A DNA stretch of 64,000 bases from Adiantum capillus-veneris (GCA_014529385.2 CM043948.1:83115260-83179259); one strand, 5' to 3'; numbered from the stretch's first letter, positions 1 through 10,976 are shown. Notes: generated by a model from the letters alone, not told the origin. Numbers and translations: made by a program.

Positions 1-2
1 AC

Positions 3-735
3 ATGACAGAGAAGCCTACGACGTGGACTGATTTCTGTGTGAAATTCAAGAGGGATTTCGCCAAAATGGATCCTTTGAAAGCTTACGCCAAACTTCAGAG
101 TCTTTCGATGAAAGCTCTATCTTTTAATAAGTATACGACAGCTTTCAAAGAGGCGCTCACCTTCTGCAAGGTGGATTCTATGCATGTTGTGCACATGTAC
201 CTGCTGGGATTGCAACTTCAGAGTCTTTCGATGAAAGCTCTATCTTTTAATAAGTATACGACAGCTTTCAAAGAGGCGCTCACCTTCTGCAAGGTGGATT
301 CTATGCACGTTGTGCACATGTACCTGCTGGGATTGCATGAGGATTACCGTTGGGCCTTAATCAAGGACAAAGCCTCGACTGACGTCGAGGATGCACTGGC
401 AAAGGCCAGGACGTTCCATTTGATAAATGGAGCGAATTATGAGAAGAAAAGAACTGTAGACCATCAATCCGGTGAGGGCGCTTCGAGAAAGCGACCCCGA
501 TTCCAGCATAAGTCCAAATCAACGCCGAGATCTTCTCAGGAGAAGAAGAAAGCCAAAAATGCTTCAGTTGCTGATGTAGTGAAGAAGGGGCTTGCTTCGG
601 GTGTGGCCAGACAGGTCACCAAATCAAGGATTGTCCTAAGAAGAAGAAGGCACAAAAACCGCAAGATCGTCTTTCGGGTCAAATTCACGAGATCTCAGGT
701 AACTCTGATGTCATTCAAGTTGAAATCCATCATTT
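3..735 (+). pseudogene. Ty3/gypsy gag fragment with an internal 123-bp duplication
   Basis: The reading frame carries the retrotransposon gag capsid region ([35 protein letters not shown]) followed by a basic Lys/Arg-rich tail that replaces a zinc knuckle (KKGLASGVARQVTKSR, apparently frame-shifted through the knuckle). A 41-codon block starting LQSLSMKALSFNKYTTAF occurs twice in tandem, from a 123-bp direct duplication. The start of gag lies left of the window. Confidence 0.8.
91..336 (+). repeat. tandem direct duplication, 2 x 123 bp
   Basis: The unit starting AACTTCAGAGTCTTTCG at 91 recurs at 214, nearly identical, and keeps the gag frame. Few differences separate the copies (for example TGCATGTTG against TGCACGTTG), so the duplication is recent or was homogenised. 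Confidence 0.9.
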
Positions 736-736
736 A

Positions 737-1080
737 GTGCACAGTTCATGCACTAATTGTACTTTTAGCACCAAAGTGTTTGGTAAGCACGATCTTCTCC
801 GGTTCCCTGGGAAGATCAATGGTCACGACGTGACTGTACTCCTTGATAATGGAAGCTCACACAATTTTGTGGATGCAAAATTGGTGCGGAAACTGAGCGT
901 GCGGATGCGAGACAGTGACCATGAGTATTGCGTGAAGATGGCTCATGGCGAGGATACGGATGTATAAAATCGGATTGTTCCAGATTTGTCGCTCGAGCTG
1001 GCTGATTACAAAGAGAACTTGGATTTTCACATCATGCGCCTGGACAGAGAAGATGTTATTTTAGGAATTCCATGGTTTTA
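737..1080 (+). pseudogene. Ty3/gypsy aspartic protease remnant
   Basis: The frame contains [20 protein letters not shown], the retropepsin active-site loop with Asn in place of the usual Ser/Thr after the catalytic Asp, followed by KLVRKLSV. It stops at 967. A flap-like segment (VILGIPWF) can be read near 1055-1077 in another frame, showing a frameshift or stop in between. Confidence 0.75.
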
Positions 1081-1380
1081 TGATAAACAAGACTAATTGT
1101 ATATAGACTATGTACATCACTCTCTTGTTTTTGTTAAGCAGGACATGCCTCATGTATCTGTGTCGCTTTGTAATCAGAAGTCTGTAAATAATGGTTTTGC
1201 AATACCAGTTGTTACTGCTCTGGAAATGTATAAAGAAACAAAGTCTTGTGATGTTAACTTTTATCAATGTGTACCATCTGCTTGGTTTGATTCATTAGTG
1301 CTTGGTACTTCTGTCACTGAATTTTGTAAAATGTTTCATGTTTCTCTGTTGAACTTGGGGATTCCGACGAATCCAACCTT
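1081..1380 (+). pseudogene. Ty3/gypsy protease to reverse transcriptase linker
   Basis: The linker reads ...[25 protein letters not shown]... and is matched by the same segment in the minus-strand copy (25775-25957). It has no recognised domain. It ends in [17 protein letters not shown] just before the RT region. Confidence 0.55.
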
Positions 1381-2800
1381 ATGCGAGAAATCATGACTGA
1401 TTTCAAGGATGTTTTTCCTGATGATCTACCTCCTGGCTTGTCGCCTTCGAGAGGAGTAGATCATGGCATTGAGTTGGTGGCTGGTAGTCAGCCCTTCTCA
1501 AAGCAACCCTATCGGTTTAGTAAAACCGAGAAGGACGAGGTTCAACGACAGCTCGAAGATTATCTCGCCAGAGGTTTTGTTCGGCCAAGTAAACCTCCAT
1601 GGGGAGTGCCAGTGTTACTTTCTCGAAAGAAGGATAACACTATGCGCTTCTGCGTCGATTACAAGGGGTTGAACAAACTCACTGTCAAGAACAAGTATCC
1701 GCTCCCGCGCATGGACGATCTAATAGATCGGCTCCACGGAGCATTGTATTTTACGAAGATAGACCTGCGATCAGGCTATCACTAGTTACAGATCAAACTG
1801 GAAGATATTCCTAAGACAGGCTTCCATACGCGTTATGGTCTCTACGAGTTCTTGGTATTGTCTTTTGGTTTGACCAATGCTCTAGCTACGTTTCAGCAGA
1901 CAGATGATGAATGATCTGCTAAGACCATTTTTAGGCAACTTCGTTGTTGTATTTCTCGATGATATCTTGATCTACAGCCGAAGTTTGTCTGAGCACTTAG
2001 CGCATATACGGGTTGTTCTCAAAGTATTGTGAATTGAGAAGCTTTATGCTAAGGCTTCTAAGCGTGAATTCTTCAAGAAAGAGCTTCTATACTTGGGTCA
2101 CATCATTACTTGCGATGGAATTCGTGCCGACCCTGAAAAGTTAGATAAAGTGCGAAATTGGCCCATTTTGAAGAATGTACACCAAGTAAAGTCATTTAGG
2201 CTTTACAGGATTCTTTCGCAAATTTATCAAGGATTACTCTAAAGTTGCTGCTCCGCTTACGCAACTTTTAAAAGGAGGGGTGATAGGGCCGAAGACTTCG
2301 GGTCCTCACCGTAAGGGCAATCCCCCTGTTGTGTGGAATGAGTGTCTCGACGAGAGCTTTCGGACACTAAAGCACTCGGTGACTACTGCGCCAATATTGC
2401 ACATTGTGGATCCTAGCAAACCGTTTGTGGTTGAAACGGATGCTAGCAATTATGCTATTGCTACGGCATTATACCAGGATGGACGTCCTGTTACGTTTGA
2501 AAGTAAGGAACTTTTTGACGCTGAGATGCGTTATCCAACGTATGAGAAGGAGCTTTACGCCGAAGTCCACGCCTTGAGGAAATGGCGACACTACTTGTAT
2601 GGCTCTACGTTTGTTGCATGGAGAGATCATCACTCCTTGCGCTAATATCTGTGATCAGGGTGATCTCAGAGGCCGGAAGGCTAGATGGGTTGAGCTTATA
2701 CAAGAGTTTGACTTTGAGATCCGTTATAGAAAAGGATCCAGCAATCGAGTTGCCGATGCTCTCAGCAGGATTCCTGGGTCAATGCCTTGTCTATGGCTGA
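1381..2800 (+). pseudogene. Ty3/gypsy reverse transcriptase and RNase H remnant
   Basis: The RT region contains [51 protein letters not shown] and, in another frame near 1945, the FLDD catalytic box ([14 protein letters not shown]). A TAG stop directly follows SGYH at 1783. RNase H follows at 2280-2780 with [39 protein letters not shown] and [18 protein letters not shown]. At least four stops or shifts break the chain. Confidence 0.85.
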
Positions 2801-3720
2801 AATCTCGACGGATTTCTATCTCTCTCTCCGAGAGCTATGTCGTTCTGATGGCCATTTTGGCAAGATATGGAATGAGGTCGAAGCAGGGCATGACTCGCGT
2901 ACAGGCTTGGGTGATCCGAAGATCCAAGTGAGTCATGCTGGAGAGACGAGACAACGACAATATTCCATTAGAGGTGGACTATTGTTCAGAAACGGTAAAG
3001 TCTGCGTGTCGGAAATGGATGAGGTTCGACAAAGGATTTTGTGCGAATGCCACGATGTTCCTAGCGCTGGGCACCCAGGTATCCAAAGAACTTTGGCTTT
3101 GGTCAAGTGATATTTTTATTGGCCAAGAATGCGCTCTAACATAGAGAGCTATGTGAAGAGATGCGCTCAATGTCAGGTCAATAAGGCTGAGCGCCTTAGG
3201 AAAGCTAGCCTGCTACATCCATTGGAAATCCCATATGCCAAGTCGCAAAGTATTTCCATGGACTTTATCGTTGGTTTGCCAAATACTAGTCGGGGCAATG
3301 ACGCTATTTGGGTTGTGGTCGATAGACTCACAAAAATGGCGGAGTTTATACCAACGAAGACGACAGTAAAAAGCCATGAGTTGGCGGTTTTATTTGTCGA
3401 TCAGCTTTATAAGCTGTATGGTCTGCCAGAGGATATCGTCAGTGATCGAGATACTAAGTTCACTGGCCGATTTTGGCAAGATGTGTTTGCTCATCTTCAG
3501 ACGAAGTTGAGTATGTCGTCTTCTGACCATCCTGAGTCCGACGGACAAACGGAGAGGATCAATCAGACGTTAGAAGACATGTTGAGAGCTTATGTCTCTC
3601 ACAGGGCAATCTGATTGGGAAAGGTATCTTCCACAGTTAGAGTTTGCCTATAATAGTAGCAAGCATTTTGCTACTGGATTTAGTCCGTTCATGCTGATGT
3701 ATGGATTTGAGCCTAAATCA
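2801..3720 (+). pseudogene. Ty3/gypsy integrase remnant
   Basis: The zinc-binding N-terminal part (CHDVPSAGHPGIQRTLALVK, then CAQCQVNKAER) and the D-D-E core (SISMDFIVGLPNT, IVSDRDTKFTGRFW, SDGQTERINQTLED) are all visible. A stop at 3108 separates them, and another ends the core at 3614. The C-terminal part is cut at 3720 where the fold-back begins, so no chromodomain survives on this copy. Confidence 0.85.
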
Positions 3721-3853
3721 AGGAACGCCAAGGACTCGTGATTTAGGCTCAAATCCATACATCAGCATGAACGGGCTAAATCCAGTAGCAGAATGCTTGC
3801 TACTATTACAGGCAAACTCTAATTGTGGAAGATACCTTTCCCAATCAGATTGC
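3606..3853. repeat. 115-bp inverted repeat (fold-back) at the broken end of Ty3/gypsy element 1
   Basis: Bases 3606-3720 of the integrase region are followed by an 18-bp spacer (3721-3738) and then their reverse complement (3739-3853), with about five mismatches by eye. A third partial copy of the motif CTACTGGATTT lies just beyond, at 3864. The LINE-A sequence begins immediately after. Confidence 0.88.
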
Positions 3854-3887
3854 CTGCATGCTGCTACTGGATTTGCGCCCGTTTCAA

Positions 3888-4896
3888 CCCCCATCTCCTG
3901 TAGTGTGCGCATCGATCGAGCTCTCGATACCATGTCAAATGCTTTGCGGAAATCCACAAAGCTACAATAAATCCGTCTTCCATGTGACCTGCCCTCCTCA
4001 ATGATGGCTCTGAGTGTCAGAATATGATCAAGAGTGGAGAAACCCCTCCTGAAACCGGCCCGACCCTTTGCTCGTACACCCTAACCCTCTTCCCAATTAC
4101 TCAAGTGCTGCTAAAAAATGGATGCATACAACCATGCCAATGTGTGTCCAACCATAATAGTGCGGTAGTTCCCAGGCTCTGTAGGATCACCTGCCTTGAA
4201 GATAGACACAATAGTAGACAACCTCCAAATCTCAAGTAACCCCTCACACATGGCACGATTGAACAACACTGCAAGAACCTCCATCAACATATCCCTAGCA
4301 TGTATAAAGTGCTCCGCTACTAGACCGTCATGGTCATATGCCCTCCCGGTCCTCATCTTGTCAATGGCCCTCTGTACCATCCCAGTGGTAAAGAAGGTGC
4401 TCGTAGTTGGGCATGGCTCTGTAGGGTCTGGAATGGGTTCCTGTTCAGGAATCGTATATAGTGATGTCTCATATTGGCCCCACACATCAGGTGAAGTAAT
4501 CCCTGGGGGAGGGGAGTGCTCATGAAAGAGTCACCATGATTCTCCCGAGTCCCTACTCAAGAACATCTGATATAAGTCTCGTTCCATCTGAGCCAGGTAA
4601 GCTTGCTTCTTCTGTCGCACAAGGCGCTGGGAAGCAATCCGAGACTGTCTGTAAGTGATGACTCCTAAAAGAAGAACCCTCTGAAGGTGGGCTCTCATCT
4701 CTCTGCATTCCTCATCATACCAACCATTCTGGGGCATGCTCGCTGAATGCTGTTTCCTTACCTGGCTGAGTGTGTGGGTATGCCATTGATGCAGCACCGT
4801 GCCATATCTCCTCTGTATAAACGGAATCAGTCTCTGGTGTAAATGTATAACGGGTGTGTGACCTACCTCCTGATGTCTGGGCTGTACTATACTCAA
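3888..4896 (-). pseudogene. LINE-A ORF2 linker and N-terminal reverse transcriptase
   Basis: Three overlapping frames cover [80 protein letters not shown] and [15 protein letters not shown]. These are the finger subdomain of this family's RT. Frameshifts lie near 4490 and 4110. The catalytic YADD box is lost with the truncated part. Confidence 0.8.
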
Positions 4897-5716
4897 ATTA
4901 AATGGACAGTGTCAAGAGAGCATGATCCATTGCTACGCCCACTGGCCTGCCTCACTGTGAAATCCTGAATGCAAGGGACAAAGCTCGGCTGTGTCATAAC
5001 ATATTCCATTGTATTGGCCCCATGTCTGTGTAAAAAACATGTGAAACCGGCTGCTCCAGGAAATCGTTGTAAGCCATTAAGTATGGCTAACCCATGTGTA
5101 GTCGTCATCTCCATGAGGTATCTCCCATACTCCATCTGCTCTTTGTCATGTGAGCATGCGTCAAGCCCCAACTCACCCACGTCCAGCTCTCTAAGCATCT
5201 CATTTGAAGTGTCGTAGAAGACTGTCTGAGAGTTGTACGTTCGGGCATTGAAGTCCCCTAGGAGAATGATATCACCATCCCTAAAAAACCCCCATATGTC
5301 ATCGTCTAGTATAGAGAAAGGCGAATACCCTCTGGATGCAGCATATACTGACGTACTGGGAGGAAAGTAACATATGGCAATGTATAGAAATCGACGTGTA
5401 TCAGCTCTCAGTCTCACCCACATGTATCTAGCATGCTCATCTCTCCGTACAATATGTAGTAGTGGATGTAGCTCCTCTCTAAATAGCACTGCAACTCCTC
5501 CTGAACCTCTACTCCCATGCTCATATCTCGTAGCTGTCCTATGGGTTGTCTCCCATCTATATCCCACCACATGTGGCATCACCTGTCCAGGGGCCTGGAG
5601 AGTCTCTGAGAAGAATACAATGTTCCTGTCTTTGAAACTGTCCTCAAATGCACCAATGTCCAACCTCATCGACCCATTACAATTCCAAGTAGCAATCTTC
5701 AGTGTGGTCCCATAGG
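4893..5716 (-). pseudogene. LINE-A ORF2 APE-type endonuclease
   Basis: The 258-residue frame is the best preserved endonuclease domain of this family in the window. It has TWNCNGS-like start sequence upstream, VFFSETLQAPGQ (catalytic Glu region), [37 protein letters not shown] (GDFN box) and a degraded C-terminal SDHxx region. The APE-type endonuclease nicks target DNA for target-primed reverse transcription. The frame breaks before the RT. Confidence 0.85.
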
Positions 5717-5721
5717 TCTCG

Positions 5722-5733
5722 TGTCACGTGACA
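5722..5733 (+). promoter_or_regulatory. palindromic LTR terminus with G-box
   Basis: TGTCACGTGACA is a perfect 12-bp palindrome at the LTR edge. CACGTG is the plant G-box core bound by bZIP and bHLH factors; use as an enhancer is inference. Confidence 0.4.
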
Positions 5734-5997
5734 CATCCAACCCTATGTGTCCGTGGACAAGCTACAGCATGACCATCAGATTCCAGTCAGATCCCATCAA
5801 GAGCATTTTTACAGTGCATAGACCTATTTTTCCTATTTTTGACATTTTTCACTTATTATTTGTAAGTGACTTTCGTTGGAAAGTAGGTAGGGCAATTTTG
5901 CTAAGTTAATATATAAGCAAACCAAAGTTAGCACTTTCTGGCAGAAGAGGCAGTAGGAACTCAGTTTAACAGGCACCTTCTCAGCAGGACCCCCAAC

Positions 5998-6480
5998 AGG
6001 CCTAGCGTTTTCTGCATCAGCAAGAGACCCTAGCGTTTTTGCATGCACAGACCAGCCTTGGCGTTTTTGCACTTGCAGATTCCCGGCGACAATAGAACAG
6101 CAGATCAGCCTAGCATTTTGCATTGCAAGACAACTGGAAGCAGCAGAAGATAGAATTCAGCCTAGTGTTTTTGGATCAGGTAGCAACCTTAGCGTTTTGC
6201 AGATTCATTGCGATAGGACCAACAAGAAGACCAGCGTTTTCAGTTTTCAGCAGTCAGACATCGCAGAACAACCCCCGAACCTCGCAGATCTCACCTTCCC
6301 GCAGCAGTTCCTCGCCGCACGGTGGGATCCATCGAAGTTTACAGTTTCAGCCCGGAAAACGCAGATTTCAGCATCTGCGTTTTCAGTGCGTCGTCGTCAC
6401 ATCGTCGCCATCGCCATCGTCATCGACATAGAGTCAGAATTCAGTAGATAAAGATTTGCAGATTTCAGCCCTTAGCATTT
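5998..6480 (+). repeat. degenerate repeat array based on CCTAGCGTTTTTGCA in the solo LTR
   Basis: Between 5998 and 6480 about eight to nine related motifs occur: CCTAGCGTTTTCTGC, CCTAGCGTTTTTGCA, CCTTGGCGTTTTTGC, CCTAGCATTTTGC, CCTAGTGTTTTTGG, CCTTAGCGTTTTGCAG, CCAGCGTTTTCAG, CTGCGTTTTCAG and CCTTAGCATTTTCAG. They are spaced about 25-130 bp apart and lie downstream of the TATA-like box, in the transcribed part of the LTR. Confidence 0.6.
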
Positions 6481-6802
6481 TCAGATTTCAGCGCGTCTCG
6501 TCGTCGTCCTCATTGTTGTCGACATCGTCGGCAAGTCCAAAGCATTGTAGAGATTTGTGCAATCATATGTAGACAGCTCTCGCCATAGAGAGTGGGGCCC
6601 TTGGAGGAGGGTTTTACAACGTCTTTGGTGTCGTATTCTCTTCTCTATCTCTTAGTCTCAACACCTTCACTCACAGTGTCCATTCACTTTGTTTGAACGG
6701 AAGGCTCTCCCTTCCGTAAGTAAAAGGAACCCTTGAGCACAGTTCGGAGCACTCATCTTGAGCAAAGTTCAACATTCACGTTCCGTTGCACCTCACATCT
6801 CG

Positions 6803-7016
6803 CACCGTCATGCAACGCGCCGCTCTACAATCACCACTCGACCATCTTTGTAGAAGGCTATCTTTCCCTTCTCCCTTGCCGCTATAATCTCTGGCATTAC
6901 CTCTCTTATATGTGCGAGCTATGAGAGAGTAAGGGCATCGCCGAGGAAAATACCTATCTTCTTGAGAGTAGGCCTCGTCCTCAAGAATTCCTTCTTCTCT
7001 TTCAAGGAGGGAAAGC

Positions 7017-7018
<2 letters not shown>
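6803..7018 (-). pseudogene. LINE-A ORF1 C-terminal remnant
   Basis: The minus strand encodes RFPSLKEKKEFLRTRPTLKK, IGIFLGDALTLS and, past a stop, [15 protein letters not shown]-like sequence. This is the same C-terminal ORF1 block seen in LINE-E (36043-36294) and LINE-G (48180-48360). Its 5' edge coincides exactly with the (GA/CT)n tract, so LINE-A is 5'-truncated at the microsatellite. Confidence 0.8.

Positions 7019-7093
<75 letters not shown>
7019..7093. repeat. (GA)n microsatellite between LINE-A and LINE-B
   Basis: About 37 AG units with one C interruption. On the minus strand this is (CT)n: it follows the 3' end of LINE-B and immediately precedes the 5'-truncated start of LINE-A, a head-to-tail junction. 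Confidence 0.95.
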
Positions 7094-7096
<3 letters not shown>

Positions 7097-8083
7097 AATG
7101 TTATATTAACGTCTTTAAAAGGCCAAAATGACCTATGAGATGAAAAAGTTACAATTGGTGAATCTGATACCATGTCTGAGTACGGAAATTACAAAGTTAC
7201 AAAGAATTAACACTAAAACACTAAGGAGAAAGGAAATAAGGGGGGGGGGGATTTGTGGGTTCAGATGAAATCTTTCATCTGTCTCTATCGGATCTCATCG
7301 ACCTCCTCCATGGTCAGTACTCTGGTTGGGCGTCTTGCATGTCGAGCTCGAGTGATGTGTATCGTCTATTGCAGCCTTCGTCGGTAGTGGGAGACCCCCC
7401 GAGGTCGAGGACGTCTGGATCTGCCAAGCTCAATGGCTCGGTCAAGCAGTGTACCTCTAGTATGAGTAGGCTCTGAGATCTTCTGTAATGATTGTTCCGT
7501 TAGCTCTCCTTTGGCTAGTGTAAAGAAATCTGTGATTCGTCTCTGAGACTGTCTTTCCTCTGATGTCCTCAGCAAGCTCTCCCTAAGTTTGCGTAGCTCT
7601 AGTAGGAACAATCCGAGACACCTCTGATCCTTGTATCTCATGACTTTAGAAAAAGGTCCGAACCCTTCTCTGTACAGGCCGCGTATCTCATAGTATGCCG
7701 GGTAGTGACGTGTAGTGCAACTCTGTCTCTGGCTCTAAGATACATAGGTGCCATATCCTGGCTCCTATCGGCACCCCTCAAAATCGGCCAGTCTCGATCT
7801 GGAGCTGATGTGAGGATCTGCGTATCTGTCCAATAGCGCATCTTATCCCATGAGATAAGTGTGTATCCATGTATGCAGGCCTAGTCACAAAGCCGTCCTC
7901 CGTGAGTTGGAGAAGATGCTCTCTGTAGAAGGCCATCTTCGTGCCCAACTCCTGTGTCGGCTGTATCCATGTGCTCCTGGAATTTAGCTGCATGAGTCTG
8001 GGGATCTCTGTCCGTGTGAGAGATAGGGAGGGTGCATCAAGGGAGTATAGAAGCGGAGGTAATCTATCCATGTTGAGACCATG

Positions 8084-8329
8084 TGACTGAAACCATGCTG
8101 TCATCTGTCCATACCAACATGCTGTATCGCCTTGTAGAGCTAGTTATCGAGATGACTCCAGGGCAAGCCGAGCGTATCCGTCCCTGGGAGATCCCATACA
8201 CCGTGCTGACTGAAACCATGCTGTCATCTGTCCATACCAACATGCTGTATCGCCTTGTAGAGCTAGTTATCGAGATGACTCCAGGGCAAGCCGAGCGTAT
8301 CTGTCCCTGGGAGATCCCATACACCGTGC
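8084..8329. repeat. tandem direct duplication, 2 x 123 bp, in LINE-B ORF2
   Basis: The unit starting TGACTGAAACCATGCTG at 8084 recurs at 8207 and is almost identical through ...CCATACACCGTGC. The period is exactly 123 bp (41 codons), the same as the unrelated duplication at 91-336. Confidence 0.92.
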
Positions 8330-8364
8330 ATAAAGGATACTGATCTCGTCAATGCCTCCAACAC

Positions 8365-8388
8365 GGGGGGGGGGGGGGGGGGGGGGGG
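8365..8388. repeat. poly-G tract (24 G), poly-C in the LINE sense
   Basis: The tract sits in the Ala-Pro-Pro codons of the ORF2 segment [12 protein letters not shown]. Other copies have 7-8 C at this site (45484-45496, 57634-57641), while LINE-H has 30 C (61208-61237). Homopolymer length may be affected by assembly. Confidence 0.85.
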
Positions 8389-9994
8389 CTAGCTCGGCTC
8401 GGATAATCTCATGTGGTACTGAGGCCTTAGCCCGAATCATCCGAGCGATCATAGAGACCAAAGGCCTCTCCATACATCTCCATCCATCTGTGTTGCAAGA
8501 TCTCCCATGGTGGTCTACTGAGGGTCCCCATACCTGAACTCCATAGATCATAGCTGGAGTCATCAGAGTGTCAAAAAGCCAAAGCTTTGTTCGCAGTTCC
8601 TGAAACTGAGCCTGCGAGCGAACACATCTTCTCCAATCCGCCCAAAGCTGCATATGCTCTCGTCAGTCTAGTCTCTGATACTCTCCTTAGTGAATACACG
8701 AGTCCACCGAAGACTACCCCAAGATAGGTATATGCATCTGTGTACTCCATAGTCTCCTGGCTATACATAAATGTGGGTGCCGACCTCCTGACCCACTGTG
8801 GTGTGGTGTTGAACACCATAACCTTGGTTTTCCCTAGATTGACAGACAATCCACAGTCACAAGCAAATGTATGCAGAGCTACAATAGATCCTCTTGCCAT
8901 GGTGTCTACCCTCCTCAATAATAGCCCTGAGTGTCAGAATCTGGTCAAGAGTGGAGAAACCTCTCTTGAAACCTGCTTGCCCTGGTGCTCTTATGCCCTC
9001 TCGCTTTGCCCATCTACTCAGCTCCTGCTCAAGGACGGATGCATACAACCTAGCTAATGTGTGACCAACCATGATGGTGCGATAATTTGCGGGAATCATG
9101 GGATCTCCCGACTTGAAAATAGGCACAATTGTAGACAAACTTCAAGTCTCCGAGAAACCTTCATACATGGCTCGATTAAACATCATAGCCAGGAGCTCTA
9201 CAAGCATATCTCTGGCATGGATGAAGTTATTTGCTACCAGACCATCATGATCATGTGCTCTCCTTGTCTTCACCCTGTCAATGGCTTTCCTTACCCTCTC
9301 GGCAGTAAAGAAAGAACATGTCTCCGGGCATGTCTCTAGTGGGTCCGGCAGAGGTGGTTGCCCTGATGCTGTGTAGAGAGATGTGGCATATTCCCCCCAT
9401 GTCTCAGTGTAGGTGACCGCTGGCGGTGGTGAATGCTCGTGGGATAGCCTCCATGCTTCACCCGAGTCCTGACTTATAAATAGCTGATACAGATCCTGCT
9501 CTAGCTAAGATAGATAAGCCCTTTTCTTTCGTCGCACTAGGCGGCAAAAGATTATTTGTGACTGTCCATGTGTGGTAATACCCATGAGCACTTCCCTCTG
9601 TAATTTGATCCTCGTCTCTCTGCACTCCTGATCATACCAACTGTTCTAGGGCAGGCTCCTAGATCGTCTCCATGTGGGCTGGCTGTGGGGATATGCCTCT
9701 GATGCTCCATCATGGAGCGTCTTTGTCAGTATCTGAGTGAGGTCATCTAGTGGCCGTCTCGACTACTGGGTGCATAGCTGTCTGTATATCTCATCCATAC
9801 ACACAGAATCCGTCTCCCTCATGAAGGTATACCGAGTGTGTGTGGGAACCTCTCCTAATGGAGCTGTGCTGAACTGGAAGGTCAGGGTGAAAGACATGAT
9901 AGCATGATCAACTGCTACTCCAAGTGGCCTAGTGCCCACCATGAAATCCTAAAAGAATGGAATGAGACTTGGCTGGGCCACAACATAATCCACT

Positions 9995-10690
9995 GTGTTG
10001 GCACCATGTCGGTGTGGAAAGCAAGTAAAACCTCAAGCTGTCGAAAATCTTTGTAGGCCATCCACAATGGCCAATCTGTGTGTGGTTCCCATATCTATCA
10101 AGTATCTGCCATATTCAGTGTATTCCTCATCTTGTGATAGTTTGGATAGACCCATCTTTGTGACGTCCAGCTCCCTAAGCATCTCTTCGGAAGTATCATA
10201 AAATATTGTCTGGTGGTGGGCAGTCCTAGCATTGAAATCCCCTAGTATGATAATGTCACCATCCTTGGAAAACTCCCATATGTCATTATCCAAAATAGCA
10301 AAGGGGGATTGTCCTCTAGGTGATGCATATACTGACGTACTAGGAGGAAAGTAACAAATAGTATTGTAGAGGTATCTGCCCGTCTCTGCCCTGAGCCTCA
10401 CCCACATGTACCTAGCCTGTTCATCCTTGCGTGCTATATATATCAGTGGCTGCAGTTCCTCCCTGAATAGAACTGCCATTCCCCCTGAGCCTCGTCCTCG
10501 ATGCTCCGATCTATATCCGCTCACCTGTGGCATGGATTGTCCAGGTGCTTGATGCGTCTCAGAGTAGAAAATGATGTCTCTCCCTGTGAAGCTATCCTCA
10601 AAGGCCCCTATATCAAGACGGAGTCACCCATTACAATTCCAGGTTGCCATCTTTAGTGTGGTCCCATAGGTCTCGCACCGTCATTCGGGG
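9995..10690 (-). pseudogene. LINE-B endonuclease, duplicated copy 2
   Basis: The minus-strand frame 10533-10033 reads [40 protein letters not shown] and [20 protein letters not shown], a good APE-type endonuclease core, with start sequence TWNCNG-like at 10640-10660. It keeps the GDFN box that copy 1 has changed to GDLN. Confidence 0.8.
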
Positions 10691-10976
10691 CGTTGCTCCA
10701 ATATCACCACCTTTCCATCCCTGTAGAAAGCAATCTTCCCCTTTTCCCTTGCTGCTCTTATTTCCGGCATTACTTCTTGCATATGAGCAATCTATGAGAG
10801 GGTGAGGTCATCTTCAAGAAAGATGCCAGTCTTCTTTAGAGTCGGTCTCTTCTTCAAGAAGTCTTTCTTCGCTTCCATGGAGGGGAAGCGGAGAATGACG
10901 AGGTTTCTCCGTTGCTCCCACTTTTCTTAGAGCCCACTCTCCAAGCCCTTGTATGCGTTTGCTCGCTGACTCCCAT
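10690..10976 (-). pseudogene. LINE-B duplicated ORF1 end
   Basis: This stretch repeats the C-terminal ORF1 block ([20 protein letters not shown] and KVVILEQRPE-like) between the two endonuclease copies. It marks the duplication boundary. Confidence 0.7.

Larger units (their letters stand above)
1..3720 (+). mobile_element. Ty3/gypsy element 1, left-truncated and decayed
   Basis: The domain order gag, protease, reverse transcriptase, RNase H, integrase on the plus strand is that of a Ty3/gypsy element. The left edge of the window cuts it within gag. No LTR is present; the right end breaks off in the integrase region and turns back on itself in an inverted repeat. Stops and frameshifts separate every domain, so it is dead. 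It belongs to the same family as the minus-strand copy at 17.0-27.6 kb (shared gag stretch [11 protein letters not shown] and LGLHEDYRW). Confidence 0.85.
5722..6797 (+). mobile_element. solo LTR, 1,076 bp, inserted in LINE-A
   Basis: The segment begins TG and ends CA (TGTCACGTGACA ... CACCTCACA). It is flanked by the 5-bp direct repeat TCTCG (5717-5721 and 6798-6802), and the two LINE-A halves become contiguous when it is removed. It has no coding potential. A TATA-like TAATATATAAGC lies at 5907-5918 and the first 12 bases form a perfect palindrome containing a CACGTG G-box. Orientation is inferred from the TATA box only. Its parent LTR family is not otherwise seen in this window. Confidence 0.85.
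3864..7018 (-). mobile_element. LINE-A, 5'- and 3'-truncated, split by a solo LTR
   Basis: On the minus strand the element starts right after the (CT)n tract at 7019 with the end of ORF1 (6803-7018). It is interrupted by a solo LTR (5722-6797, target duplication TCTCG), then continues with ORF2: endonuclease (5716-4893), linker and the first half of the RT (4890-3888). It is cut within the RT, after [13 protein letters not shown], by the Ty3 fold-back. Removing the solo LTR and one TCTCG copy joins ORF1 to ORF2 exactly as in LINE-G near 48,365-48,420. Confidence 0.85.
7260..9960 (-). pseudogene. LINE-B ORF2 reverse transcriptase and C-terminal region
   Basis: Fragments in several frames give [84 protein letters not shown], then the C-terminal thumb ([37 protein letters not shown]) and the last block SRRPRPRGVSHYRRRLQ. 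The palm segment carrying the YADD box is missing: the finger region runs into the CDCGLSVNLG segment at about 8880, a deletion. Confidence 0.82.

Noticed and set aside
3718-3957. Minus-strand frame joining [13 protein letters not shown] of LINE-A to integrase sequence
   Set aside because: It is a chance fusion across the Ty3 fold-back and LINE-A border, not a gene.
8352-8537. Poly-Gly protein-like frame over the poly-G tract
   Set aside because: The Gly run is the complement of a C-run expansion in the LINE.
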